Shown here: piece by piece, positions 1 to 8,665 of the stretch
Layout of the letters: every line of letters begins with the position of its first letter
Numbering within the stretch: position 1 is the first letter of the stretch
From: an uncultured Ectothiorhodospiraceae bacterium
Lineage (GTDB): Bacteria; Pseudomonadota; Gammaproteobacteria; UBA6429; Thiohalophilaceae
NCBI GenBank assembly: GCA_947258695.1
Contig: CAMYJG010000017.1
Span: 1-42,281 of the forward strand
Direction: 5' to 3'
DNA length: 42,281 nt
Program-made: the position numbers and the translations under genes
Notes under the pieces: generated by a model
What the model saw: only the letters and a program-made list of their open reading frames with translations
Told to the model about the DNA's origin: nothing
The model's database searches: none

Positions 1-534
1 GGTTAAATGTGCAAAAACACCACCGCGATCAATATCAGCGACAATGACAACAGGGCAATTGACTGCTTCTGCAAATCCCATGTTGGCAATATCACGATCC
101 CGTAGATTAATTTCAGCCGGGCTACCTGCACCTTCAACAATAATCCAATCATAGTGTTGTTGTAAACGCTGGTAAGATTCAAGCACAGCCTGCATCGCGG
201 TAGGTTTGTAATGATGATAATCGACCGCTTCGAGATTGGTTACCGCATGACCATGAATGATGACTTGTGCGCCTGTATCGGTATTGGGCTTTAGCAAAAC
301 AGGATTCATATCACTATGTGGTTCGAGCCCTGCGGCTTGTGCCTGAACGGCCTGGGCCCGACCAATTTCTCCACCATCAATGGATACTGCACTATTGAGT
401 GCCATATTTTGTGGTTTGAAAGGTACGACGCTTTTGCCACGATTTTTTAATATGCGGCATAAGCCTGCCACCAGAGTGCTTTTGCCGGCATCAGAAGTAG
501 TGCCCTGAATCATAATCGTACGACTTTTTATCAT
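1..534 (-). CDS. cobQ: Cobyric acid synthase, N-terminal part (cut by window edge)
   Basis: This is the first 178 codons of a minus-strand gene that runs off the left edge. CobQ/CbiP is a cytoplasmic glutamine- and ATP-dependent enzyme that amidates four side chains of adenosylcobyrinic a,c-diamide in B12 synthesis. The translation starts [20 protein letters not shown], whose [10 protein letters not shown] is the P-loop-like nucleotide-binding segment of the dethiobiotin-synthetase-like ATPase domain. It continues with [12 protein letters not shown], the EIGRAQ motif and [11 protein letters not shown], all typical of CobQ. The C-terminal glutamine amidotransferase domain lies outside the window. 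It is divergent from btuF, with about 120 bp between them, in a B12 locus. The reading frame stays open to base 1. Identification is firm; completeness cannot be judged. Confidence 0.93.
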   Translation of the reverse strand, partial: MIKSRTIMIQGTTSDAGKSTLVAGLCRILKNRGKSVVPFKPQNMALNSAVSIDGGEIGRAQAVQAQAAGLEPHSDMNPVLLKPNTDTGAQVIIHGHAVTNLEAVDYHHYKPTAMQAVLESYQRLQQHYDWIIVEGAGSPAEINLRDRDIANMGFAEAVNCPVVIVADIDRGGVFAHLT

Positions 535-657
535 CTATATATTTTGTCATGAAACCGGCCGAAATAATATCAGCTGGAAAGGTATTTAAAGTATTCAGGT
601 GTTTGCTTTATAGCGTGTTACACTAGGTATAGATATATTTTTACAAACTATTTTTTT

Positions 658-1548
658 ATGATTTTACGAATAACGACAATTTTATTACTCGCAGTATGTT
701 TATCATTATCAGTGAGTGCTGATTCGACTATTAGAGTGATTGATGATAAAGGACAGCTTGTAGAATTAAATAAGCCCGCTAATCGTATCGTTAGCCTTGC
801 TCCGCATATAACTGAAACATTATTTGCAGCAGGTGCGGGTGATAAAATTGTTGGCACTATAGCTCATAGTGACTATCCGGCTGCCGCAAAAAAAATTACC
901 CGGATAGGCGGTTACCCTAGCGCCGATATTGAAAAAATAATTTCATTGCAACCTGATTTGTTAATTGTTTGGCCATCCGCTAATAATCTTAAACAGATTG
1001 AACAGTTACATAAATTTGGTATATCGGTATATCGAAGTGAACCACGAGTACCGGAAGATATCATAAAAAATATTGTGAATTTCGGTATATTGTCAGGGAC
1101 AAACAATATCGCTAGAAAATCCGCAGAAAAATATACCAAGAAATTAAAATATTTAGAAAAAAATTACTCAAATAAAAGAAATATTAAATTATTCTATCAA
1201 CTCTGGAATAAACCAATTATAACAATTAATGATGATCATCTTATTTCTAAAATAATTAATTTATGTGGCGGAACAAATGTCTTTGCTACACTTCCTTCTT
1301 TAACACCTAACGTTTCTGTTGAATCGGTAATCTCCTCAAATACGGATATAATTCTTGCCGGGGCTAAAAAAGATAAGTATCAACAATGGAAAAATGAATG
1401 GCAAAGTTGGTTACCATTAGCAGCGAATAAAAAGGGTAAGAAGCTCTATTTCATAAATCCTGATCTATTAAATAGAGCTGGTCCAAGAATATTTGAAGGC
1501 GCTAATGAACTATGTCGTTTATTAGATTCAATCAGATCTAATTTATAA
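658..1548 (+). CDS. btuF: Periplasmic cobalamin-binding protein of the B12 ABC importer
   Basis: A 296-residue periplasmic substrate-binding protein that would capture cobalamin or corrinoids after BtuB and hand them to BtuCD. The N-terminus is a Sec signal peptide (about residues 1-21, cleavage near VSA-DS). The mature part has the helical-backbone binding-protein fold: NRIVSLAPHITETLFAAG near residue 42, GGYPSADIEKIISLQPDLLIVW near residues 83-105 and a C-terminal GPRIFEG segment, all typical of the BtuF/FecB family. Length fits. The ATG follows a T-rich stretch with no clear Shine-Dalgarno; no better in-frame start is visible. It is not next to btuCD, which lies 8 kb away on the other strand, but the B12 neighbourhood (cobQ, btuB, cobO) supports a corrinoid rather than a siderophore ligand. 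No riboswitch is visible upstream. Confidence 0.85.
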   Translation: MILRITTILLLAVCLSLSVSADSTIRVIDDKGQLVELNKPANRIVSLAPHITETLFAAGAGDKIVGTIAHSDYPAAAKKITRIGGYPSADIEKIISLQPDLLIVWPSANNLKQIEQLHKFGISVYRSEPRVPEDIIKNIVNFGILSGTNNIARKSAEKYTKKLKYLEKNYSNKRNIKLFYQLWNKPIITINDDHLISKIINLCGGTNVFATLPSLTPNVSVESVISSNTDIILAGAKKDKYQQWKNEWQSWLPLAANKKGKKLYFINPDLLNRAGPRIFEGANELCRLLDSIRSNL

Positions 1549-1550
1549 TA

Positions 1551-2312
1551 TTAATTGTTGATTTCTTTGAGCTTATGAACCGTTAGTCCCGCCTGGTCAG
1601 CAAGTTCTAATGCCCGTTGCAGTCTTGCCGGTGCGGATCGTCCCATACACATATGTTCATGATCGCCATCAATGCCTTTCTTGAGGCCTTTAATCAATTC
1701 ATCACGGTTCAGCTCATGGCCGACTAAAGTCGATTGAATATCCATTACTTCATTGGCAACTTCAATTGCCAGGTCATTATGGTTATCCCAGAGATCTTTG
1801 ACATTATCTTTTGTGATCAAACCTGCAATGTTAGTGGTCAATATATAAATATTTTTAATTAAAAGTTCCTGTTCCATTTCTTCAGCAGATGCTACTTCAT
1901 GCGCGGGGATGTCAAGGGTGGCTAATGCATCTACCAGCAGAGAAGCTTTAGGCCCGAAACATGGCGAAGATATCAGAACTTTCGAATCCTGACCTTTCTT
2001 CTTTTCGAACCAGACAGAAATGATGCTTGGATCGATAAAGTTATGTGGTGCCCAGTCGCGAGGTAATAACTCATTTTGCAGTAGGGTGACATTATTTTTC
2101 CATACCGCGGGTAGCTTTTGTAAACATGGTTGTAAATCAGCTTCACCAACAGCAACCAGTACCATTTCCGGCTCAGGTATTTCCTTAGCAAGTTTATTTA
2201 GATCGGTATTACGAGAGGCCGGGTAAACCGGGTATCCCAGTTTTAATATTGCACGGGCAAACACACTGCCCATTTCACCTAAACCAATAACTATTACAGT
2301 ATTCTTATTCAT
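1551..2312 (-). CDS. NAD(P)-binding Rossmann-fold protein, dehydrogenase-like
   Basis: A 253-residue cytoplasmic protein starting with a beta-strand and a GLGEMG dinucleotide-binding loop (GxGxxG, residues about 10-15), as in 6-phosphogluconate, prephenate and ketopantoate reductase-type dehydrogenases. The rest (MVLVAVGEADLQPCL, LLQNELLPRDW, a helical C-terminal part with HMCMGRSAPARL) is compatible with a beta-hydroxyacid-dehydrogenase-like two-domain protein, but I do not recognise a specific family or substrate. It ends 2 bp from the convergent btuF stop. It lies downstream of the P-type ATPase in the same direction with a 70-bp gap, so it may be the last gene of that transcript. The function should be treated as unknown. 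Confidence 0.7.
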   Translation of the reverse strand: MNKNTVIVIGLGEMGSVFARAILKLGYPVYPASRNTDLNKLAKEIPEPEMVLVAVGEADLQPCLQKLPAVWKNNVTLLQNELLPRDWAPHNFIDPSIISVWFEKKKGQDSKVLISSPCFGPKASLLVDALATLDIPAHEVASAEEMEQELLIKNIYILTTNIAGLITKDNVKDLWDNHNDLAIEVANEVMDIQSTLVGHELNRDELIKGLKKGIDGDHEHMCMGRSAPARLQRALELADQAGLTVHKLKEINN

Positions 2313-2382
2313 GAGATACCTTACAAATTACTATTTTATTGACACAGGATAATATCATAGTTAACTTACTATCGTATTTTAT

Positions 2383-5061
2383 CTAATTAACAATTGGGCG
2401 TCTATTTCGGAATAGTTTATATAACTCAGATACAACCAGTAGACTTAACGAGAGCAATAAATACTGACTCCAATCATGTAGAGAGACGGGTTGCACCTTA
2501 AGGATATTTGCCACATAGGGAATGTACATAACAAGCTGGTGTATGATTTGCGCACCGATAATACTATAAATTAATAGTTTATTGTTTAATAGGTTTTGTT
2601 GGAATATCGAGATAGTTTCTGAGCGTGAATTCATTGCGTGTATATTTTCAAATAATACCATGAGTAATAATGTTCCATTCCTGGCTTCATCTACCGTGAG
2701 CCCGCTATTTAACAGGTAATAAAAGCAGGCAAAAGCGACCACACCTATAACCATGGCAGAAAGCAGAACTCTTTCAATCATGACTCGGTTGAAAATAGGT
2801 TCATCAGGCTTACGTGGAGGTTTAGTTAGTTCATTTCCTTCGGCGGGTTCAAAAGCAAGCGCGATATCCTGTATGCCATTGGTCACCAGGTTTAACCAGA
2901 GCAATTGAATTGCTGTTAACGGGATAGGCGTTCCGAAGAATAAGGATATTAAAAATAAAACAATTTCTCCTGCGCCGGTTGAAATTAATAAGTGGATTAC
3001 CTTACGTACATTGTTATAGGCAACCCGACCTTCCTCGACACCTGCGATAAGTGAAGAAAAGTTATCATCGGTTAAAATAATATCAGCCGTTTCACGCGCT
3101 ACAGCCGATCCAGATTTACCCATCGCAACCCCAACATGAGCAGCGCGTAATGCAGGCGCATCATTTACTCCATCACCTGTCATTGCGACAAAGTGCCCGC
3201 TATCCTGCAGGTTGGTGACGATGTCCAGTTTTTGACGGGGTTCAAGTCGTGCGTAGACACGTTTATCTGTTAAAGAACTTGTTTGATTGTTATCTACAAT
3301 TTGTTGTAGCTGGCGAGAGGTAATAACTTGTTCAGGATTTTCAGCCAGCTCTAATTGATTCGCGATGGCGTAAGCTGTGTCCTGGTGATCACCGGTTAAC
3401 ATAGCAACCTGGATACCCGCTGCCTGGCAGGCTTGTATCGAGGCTTTAGATTCTTTTCTTAATGGGTCAATCATCCCGGTTAAACCGAGGAAGGTGAGTG
3501 ACTGTAAATCGCTCTCGTGTAAAGCATTCTTGTCGCCAGGTATTATTGTTGAACTGGCTGCAGCAAGCACCCGGTAACCTTGTGTCGCAAGTTGATGTGC
3601 CTGTTCAAAGATTTCATTTCTATCAATGTCAACAATTCCCTGGGCTGTGTTCATTTTTGTACACATTTCAATAATGGAATCAAATGCCCCTTTAACAAAA
3701 ACGAAGTACTCATTATTTCTCAGGTGCATTGAGGCGCTGTAACGACGTGCTGATTCAAAAGCAATTAAGGAAACCGGTTTCCATTGCTGCAAAAGTTCTG
3801 TTCGGTATAAACCAAAATTGTGGCCCAGAATTAACAGTGCGACGTCCATACTGTCACCATGATGCGACCAGCCGCCGTTTTGCCTGCCAAGGAAAGCTTC
3901 ATTGTCGAGTACCATAGCAACGCTAAGATCATCAACACGTTGCTGTTGACTGTCTGTGAAGTGTTGTCTGAATTGTTGGTGTTGTTCAGAGTTAATAATG
4001 CTGGTTTCAGGTAAACGTAGTGGTTTTTCGCCTGGTAAGGAAATAGTTTCCACACTAATTTCATTACGCGTTAATGTCCCTGTTTTGTCTGTTGCGATAT
4101 AAGTACATGAACCTAATGCTTCTACTGCAACCATGTTTCTCGCGATGACATTACGCTTTGCCATACGCCTTATAGAAATGGCAAGAGCAACCGTAATAGC
4201 GACTGGTAACCCTTCCGGGATCGCACCTACCGCTAATGCAACGGTTAATAAAAATACATCGACCCATGGCATACCCTGGTATAAAACGATTGTGGCAATG
4301 ATCGATGTGATAACTGCCATTACCCCGGCTAAGCGCCAGGTAAACTTTTCCATGCGTATTAATAAGGGTGGTTTGATTTTTTTTCGTTGCAACACATCGC
4401 TAGCGATTTTTCCAAGTTCAGTATTAATCCCCGTGGCGGTGACAACACCGAGCGCACGGCCATTGATAACCAGTGTTCCTGAAAAAGACATATTAAACTG
4501 TTCCTGAACAAGGATATCTTTTTCGAGTAAAACCGAGGCGTTTTTGTCTACCGGTAACGATTCGCCTGAGAGCAAAGATTCATCGATGCGTAATTCCTGT
4601 TGATTTATTAAGCGCAGATCTGCAGGTACCATATCGCCGGATTCAAGCAGTACCAGGTCACCCGGTACTAAGTTTTCTGCATGAATTTCATAACTATCAC
4701 CTGAACGAATAACCCTGGCGATATTGGTAACCAGGGCATCAAGTGAGGCTGTGCTGTGTTGCGCGGAATATTCCTGGGCAAAGCCAATGGTTGCGTTGAT
4801 GACTAAAACAAAAGTAATAAAACCTGCATCGGTATAATGGCCAATGATGATAGACATCAGGGCGGCAAAGAGCAGAACGTATATTAAGGGATCAAGGAAT
4901 TGCTTAAAGAATATCTGTAATATGCTTAAGTGGCTTGCTTTAGGTAAAATGTTTTTACCATGCTGTTGCAGTCGCTTTGCCGCTTCATCATTTGTCAGAC
5001 CATGTTGTGATGTTTTTAATTGCTCTAAAACATGCTCAATATCTGTTGTATAAAAAGACAT
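2383..5061 (-). CDS. P-type cation-transporting ATPase (P2 class, SERCA/PMR-like)
   Basis: An 892-residue inner-membrane ion pump. Visible in order: an N-terminal cation-ATPase domain (HGLTNDEAAKRL), two membrane helices, an actuator domain with SGES, the M4 motif PEGLP, the phosphorylation motif DKTGT with Asp325, the nucleotide-binding domain, the hinge motif TGDGVNDAPAL and a six-helix C-terminal membrane block. Length and order match P2A/P2-type ATPases. By eye against SERCA, the M4 Glu (in PEGL) and M5 Glu are kept. The M5 Asn aligns with Gly, and the M6 Asp of NLVTDG is Asn (NLVTNG), so the Ca2+ sites are not canonical and the transported ion is uncertain. It lies between the B12 uptake operon and the Rossmann protein on the same strand. 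A cobalt role would be speculation. Confidence 0.88.
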   Translation of the reverse strand: MSFYTTDIEHVLEQLKTSQHGLTNDEAAKRLQQHGKNILPKASHLSILQIFFKQFLDPLIYVLLFAALMSIIIGHYTDAGFITFVLVINATIGFAQEYSAQHSTASLDALVTNIARVIRSGDSYEIHAENLVPGDLVLLESGDMVPADLRLINQQELRIDESLLSGESLPVDKNASVLLEKDILVQEQFNMSFSGTLVINGRALGVVTATGINTELGKIASDVLQRKKIKPPLLIRMEKFTWRLAGVMAVITSIIATIVLYQGMPWVDVFLLTVALAVGAIPEGLPVAITVALAISIRRMAKRNVIARNMVAVEALGSCTYIATDKTGTLTRNEISVETISLPGEKPLRLPETSIINSEQHQQFRQHFTDSQQQRVDDLSVAMVLDNEAFLGRQNGGWSHHGDSMDVALLILGHNFGLYRTELLQQWKPVSLIAFESARRYSASMHLRNNEYFVFVKGAFDSIIEMCTKMNTAQGIVDIDRNEIFEQAHQLATQGYRVLAAASSTIIPGDKNALHESDLQSLTFLGLTGMIDPLRKESKASIQACQAAGIQVAMLTGDHQDTAYAIANQLELAENPEQVITSRQLQQIVDNNQTSSLTDKRVYARLEPRQKLDIVTNLQDSGHFVAMTGDGVNDAPALRAAHVGVAMGKSGSAVARETADIILTDDNFSSLIAGVEEGRVAYNNVRKVIHLLISTGAGEIVLFLISLFFGTPIPLTAIQLLWLNLVTNGIQDIALAFEPAEGNELTKPPRKPDEPIFNRVMIERVLLSAMVIGVVAFACFYYLLNSGLTVDEARNGTLLLMVLFENIHAMNSRSETISIFQQNLLNNKLLIYSIIGAQIIHQLVMYIPYVANILKVQPVSLHDWSQYLLLSLSLLVVSELYKLFRNRRPIVN

Positions 5062-5105
5062 TTTTACATCCTTAAGACTGACTTTGTAAGCTGGCTAATA
5101 GTATA

Positions 5106-5456
5106 TCAGTCTGTTAATAACTCAACACTGGCCTCGGCACTTTTGTTATTAATATTAAATTGTAATTCACAGTATTCAGTTTGTTCATCCGTGGGAGATG
5201 GATCATCAGAGCAATTGCACCCGGCGATAATACCAGTATAAAAAATACCGGCCTTCACTATAATAATATTATTTTCATCAGTGATTTTAAGAATAACAGC
5301 TTTAAAAGGACTCTTCCCGACATAACTACTGTAAGTTAATCCTTGTTGTAATGGAAGTAATGCAGGGTCGATATTTTCTATTGCAGTTTTAACAATATTT
5401 TTCTCATTGTCAGATCCCAGTGCCTGAATAATTTGTAGTAGTTTCATCATGTGCAA
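5106..5456 (-). CDS. Small conserved-looking protein of unknown function
   Basis: A 116-residue soluble protein with no signal peptide and no membrane helix. The start is ambiguous because it opens MHMMKLL: three ATGs lie within 10 bases, and the second or third may be used. A C-terminal segment GCNCSDDPSPTDEQTEYCEL carries three Cys and several acidic residues and looks like the conserved core, perhaps a metal or redox site. I do not recognise the family with confidence. It sits between cobO and the P-type ATPase gene on the same strand, with about 130 bp and 45 bp gaps, so cotranscription with either is possible. Compact fit, correct strand and normal residue composition argue for a real gene. 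Confidence 0.6.
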   Translation of the reverse strand: MHMMKLLQIIQALGSDNEKNIVKTAIENIDPALLPLQQGLTYSSYVGKSPFKAVILKITDENNIIIVKAGIFYTGIIAGCNCSDDPSPTDEQTEYCELQFNINNKSAEASVELLTD

Positions 5457-5587
5457 TAAATAGTTATAACATACTGAATTATAACTTATTATTTATCGAT
5501 GTAGAGTATGAAAAAGGTTAAAAATCAGTGCCTTTTAGTGATTTTCTCCTGAGCGCTAACATGCTTGGTGTCTTTCATTTAAGGAGA

Positions 5588-6142
5588 TTATTCTTTTTCC
5601 TGGTATGGCTGCCATAACACTTCACTGCCATTTTCGTGACGTGCTAATACCCGCGCTATAACAAATAATAAGTCCGATAACCGGTTTAAATAACTTATAC
5701 TAAAAGGACTGACTTTATCTTGTTTAGCTAAACTGACAACTCTGCGCTCAGCACGACGACATACCGTTCTGGCCAAATGACATGCTGAAGTCGCCTGGCC
5801 ACCGGAGGGAAGTATAAATTCTTTTAGCATGGGTAAGTCATCATTAAAATTATCTAAGGTAGATTCAAGATAAGTTATGTATGTTTCTTCAAGGGCAGTA
5901 TGGCCTGGTATGCAAAGTTCTCCACCGAGGTCAAAAAGGTGATGTTGAATTCGGTTTAAACACGCAGTTATATTTTCCGGAGTATCACAAGCGAGTATCA
6001 TGCCAATAATACTGTTAAGTTCATCAACAGTACCAAAAGCTTCAATTCGAATATTATCTTTTTCTACGCGTGAACCATCACCAAGCCCGGTATCACCTTT
6101 ATCACCGGTTCGGGTATATATTTTAGATAAACGATGTCCCAT
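5588..6142 (-). CDS. cobO: PduO-type ATP:cob(I)alamin adenosyltransferase
   Basis: A 184-residue cytoplasmic enzyme that transfers the adenosyl group of ATP to cob(I)alamin to make coenzyme B12. The N-terminus carries the family ATP-binding segment IYTRTGDKGDTGLGDGSRV. This is followed by GTVDELNS, LGGELCIPG, FILPSGG and CRRAERRVVSL near residues 128-138, all PduO-family hallmarks. It is therefore the PduO/Cob(I)yrinic type rather than the CobA P-loop type, and the symbol cobO is used loosely. Its start lies 5 bp after the tonB stop with a GAAGG Shine-Dalgarno, so it is the third gene of btuB-tonB-cobO. This places adenosylation in the same riboswitch-controlled unit as corrinoid uptake. Confidence 0.92.
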   Translation of the reverse strand: MGHRLSKIYTRTGDKGDTGLGDGSRVEKDNIRIEAFGTVDELNSIIGMILACDTPENITACLNRIQHHLFDLGGELCIPGHTALEETYITYLESTLDNFNDDLPMLKEFILPSGGQATSACHLARTVCRRAERRVVSLAKQDKVSPFSISYLNRLSDLLFVIARVLARHENGSEVLWQPYQEKE

Positions 6143-6147
6143 AGTTG

Positions 6148-6759
6148 TTAACCTTCTTTTAGTCGATATATTACTGGAATAAGGAATTCTTTAGCACTAT
6201 AAATAAATCCATCTTTTGTTTTTTCTATGTTTTTGACTTTATTTAATGCATTTAGCGCAGATTGATCAAGAACTTGATAACCAGAGCCAGATTTAATACG
6301 GGCATTTTTAATGTCCCCTTTAGAATTAACAAACAGGCTTAACATAACCTTTCCTTCCCAACCGTTTCGACGCGCAAGTCGGGGATAGGTAAAGTTATTT
6401 TTTATTTTTTGAGTTATACGGCTGATTACATAAGCTCTGCTTTGTTTGTTTCGTTTGTTTCGTTTGTTTCGTTTGTTTCGTTTGTTTCGTTTGTTTTTTA
6501 GTTCAGTGCTATTTTTATGAGGGGGCGAAGATAGTTTTTCCTTGAGTAAAGGCTGACGTTCTTTTTTTATAACGTTAGATACTGAATGATTTTTTATTAT
6601 TTTATCGGGGAGAGGTTTAGATATAGATTCTTTAGTAAGTGTAATTTGGTAAGGTATTGCTGGTGTAGATACTGGATACAAGTTAACTGTAGTGAGCCAT
6701 GGCATGAGTAAAATGCCATGGCCTAAGGTAGATAAAATAACTGCGTATCGTAACTTCAT
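6148..6759 (-). CDS. tonB: TonB-type energy transducer with an Asn-Lys-Arg repeat linker
   Basis: A 203-residue inner-membrane-anchored protein that couples ExbBD proton-motive force to outer-membrane receptors. An N-terminal signal anchor covers about residues 5-24. A periplasmic linker follows, containing a run of Asn-Lys-Arg triplets near residues 87-105. The C-terminal TonB domain contains YPRLARRNGWEGKVMLSLFV and ends with FLIPVIYRL. TonB linkers are normally Pro-rich; this one is basic and encoded by a 9-bp tandem repeat (see the repeat entry). It starts 5 bp after the btuB stop and lies 5 bp before cobO. It is therefore probably a dedicated TonB for BtuB, transcribed under the riboswitch. 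exbB and exbD are not in the window. Confidence 0.9.
   Translation of the reverse strand: MKLRYAVILSTLGHGILLMPWLTTVNLYPVSTPAIPYQITLTKESISKPLPDKIIKNHSVSNVIKKERQPLLKEKLSSPPHKNSTELKNKRNKRNKRNKRNKRNKQSRAYVISRITQKIKNNFTYPRLARRNGWEGKVMLSLFVNSKGDIKNARIKSGSGYQVLDQSALNALNKVKNIEKTKDGFIYSAKEFLIPVIYRLKEG
6441..6498. repeat. In-frame 9-bp microsatellite inside tonB
   Basis: About six near-identical 9-bp units (CGTTTGTTT on the plus strand) in tandem, encoding Asn-Lys-Arg repeats in the TonB periplasmic linker. The unit length is a multiple of three, so slippage would change linker length without breaking the frame. Confidence 0.9.
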
Positions 6760-6764
6760 TTCAT

Positions 6765-8543
6765 TTAAAAAACATATGCCAGGTTTATATAATAAGAACG
6801 CTCAGGAGAACGGTATGTCGATGCCAGCTCGTAATCTTCGTCAAATAAGTTTTCTATACGTCCTTTAAGGAATAAGTTCTTGGTAACACTATATTGAGCT
6901 CCAAGATTAACTAAAGTATAACTATCAAGGATTGTAGAATCATAAGCGCTATTGTCACGTTCATCTGTATGAAGCATATCTAAACCAACTTTGAGATCTT
7001 CACTTTTGTAATATATCGAAAAAGTGTAACTGGCTTCACTTCGTCTTGACAAAACAGCACCTGTTGCTTTGTTTTCTGGCTTTTGTAAAATAGCACTCGC
7101 TTTAATTGACCAATGATCAACTGCTAGTTGATAATTGATTTCTGTTCCCCTGATTTGAGCTTCATCAATATTCTGCATCATACTTGTAGCTAAGTCATAT
7201 TCAATTAGATTAGTTATTTCATTATTGAAATGATTTAAACGAATATTATGTTTTGTGCCAATATCGTAGTGAATACCAATTTCAGTGTTGGTTGATTCTT
7301 CTGGTTTAAGATTTGGGTTTCCTGAAGAACCAAATCGGTCAGTACTATCTGGTGAGCGAAAACCAGAGGCAATACCTGCTATGATCTTAATAGATTTATT
7401 TAATTGAAATGAGTAATCAATACTTCCTGTATTATGAGAGCCAAAAGTTTCATGGTTAGTGTGACGAACACCTGCAATGATATGATTATTACCAAACAAT
7501 ATATCATCTTGTAAATAAACAGCATTGATTATAGTGGATTCATCATAATTTGTGCCAAAAGAACTTGCTTTTGTCTTCTCGTTAGATAAATAAATACCTG
7601 CGGTCAACAGTTGAGCGTCACCTAGCTGAATATCATTTTGCCAATCGAACACATCGCGTTTAGTCGTTGCAAAATCAACACTCTGATTTTGTTCAATATT
7701 ATCTTCAGTATGTGATATTTTTACTTTAATTAACCAGTCTGCCGTAATATTGTTTGTTGCATCAAGACTAGTAGTGGAATTTTCAAAATCTTGATCTACA
7801 GGGTTTAAGAAAAAATCAAGATATTCACTTTTACCACTGGCGTTCCAGTGTGAAACTTTAAAGTCTGTCGTTCCCATTCTTTTTTTTCCGTACAAATGAA
7901 TATTCAAGTTATCATAACCGCGTTCAATTGGTGATGTTGTACGAATTGCATAACCATCAGATTCTGTAGCTTCTACAGTTATACCTGCAGCAGTATCATC
8001 TTGTTTATTATGAGATGAAAAACCCACAGTCTTCGTATTAAAAGAACCGTAGCCTGCATTTACATTATATTGGCTACCTTCTTTTCCTTTGCGTGTAATG
8101 ATATTGATAACACCACCAATAGCATCAGAACCATATAATGTTGATCTTGGTCCTTTTACGATTTCTATTTGCTCTACTAGATTAAGATTAAGATTTTGTA
8201 TTGCTGGCGTGCCAAGAGTGCCAGGGTTAATTTTAACGCCATCTATCATTACAAGAGTATGGTTACTTTCTGTACCACGCATAAAAATAGATGTTTGCTG
8301 GCCTGGACCACCGTTTCGTCCTATATCAATGCCGGCATGCATACGTAATAGATCAGATAGAGCAGCATTGGGATTACTTTCAATTTGCTCTCTTTTTATG
8401 ACTATAACCGGTGCGATTGTTTCATCTGCTGTTTGTGCAGTTCGTGTAGCGGTAACAATGATTGGGGATTGTTCAGCTGCGGTTATTGGAGCAGAAATGG
8501 TAGTAGCTAAAGCGACCAGAATTACTTGCCTGGTTTTGTTCAT
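6765..8543 (-). CDS. btuB: TonB-dependent outer-membrane vitamin B12 receptor
   Basis: An outer-membrane beta-barrel that imports cobalamin. The chosen start at 8543 (MNKTRQVILVALATT) has a GAGGA Shine-Dalgarno 9 bases upstream and begins a clean signal peptide (cleavage near TAA-EQ). The open frame extends upstream to 8627, but that part is riboswitch leader. The mature protein has a TonB box (PIIVTATR), then a plug domain with RMHAGIDIGRNGGPGQQTSI, MRGTESNHTLVMIDGVKI and VEIVKGPRSTLYGSDAIGGVINI-type segments. A 22-strand barrel follows, ending YINLAYVF with the terminal aromatic residue. These plug motifs are BtuB-like. It heads the btuB-tonB-cobO unit directly downstream of a cobalamin riboswitch. 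At about 592 residues it matches the family length. Confidence 0.95.
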   Translation of the reverse strand: MNKTRQVILVALATTISAPITAAEQSPIIVTATRTAQTADETIAPVIVIKREQIESNPNAALSDLLRMHAGIDIGRNGGPGQQTSIFMRGTESNHTLVMIDGVKINPGTLGTPAIQNLNLNLVEQIEIVKGPRSTLYGSDAIGGVINIITRKGKEGSQYNVNAGYGSFNTKTVGFSSHNKQDDTAAGITVEATESDGYAIRTTSPIERGYDNLNIHLYGKKRMGTTDFKVSHWNASGKSEYLDFFLNPVDQDFENSTTSLDATNNITADWLIKVKISHTEDNIEQNQSVDFATTKRDVFDWQNDIQLGDAQLLTAGIYLSNEKTKASSFGTNYDESTIINAVYLQDDILFGNNHIIAGVRHTNHETFGSHNTGSIDYSFQLNKSIKIIAGIASGFRSPDSTDRFGSSGNPNLKPEESTNTEIGIHYDIGTKHNIRLNHFNNEITNLIEYDLATSMMQNIDEAQIRGTEINYQLAVDHWSIKASAILQKPENKATGAVLSRRSEASYTFSIYYKSEDLKVGLDMLHTDERDNSAYDSTILDSYTLVNLGAQYSVTKNLFLKGRIENLFDEDYELASTYRSPERSYYINLAYVF

Positions 8544-8665
8544 TAAAATTTCCTCGAGTAATACGCACACCCGCGCGTTTATATTTATTATTCTCAGAGG
8601 GAAAAAAGGTTCGGAATTGAGATTCATCCGCCCGTAATCGCCCTCCGCGATACACTACGATTACA

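Noticed and set aside
4133-4507. Plus-strand open frame opposite the P-type ATPase
   Set aside because: Antisense to conserved membrane and actuator segments of the ATPase; no independent start signals.
6441-6498. Possible CRISPR-like short repeat
   Set aside because: Units are 9 bp with no spacers and are in frame within tonB.
8544-8627. Longer btuB start giving 28 extra residues
   Set aside because: The extension is translated riboswitch leader; the 8543 start has a good Shine-Dalgarno and opens directly with a signal peptide.
8089-8637. Long plus-strand open frame opposite btuB
   Set aside because: Antisense shadow of a clear TonB-dependent receptor, with no recognisable domain.
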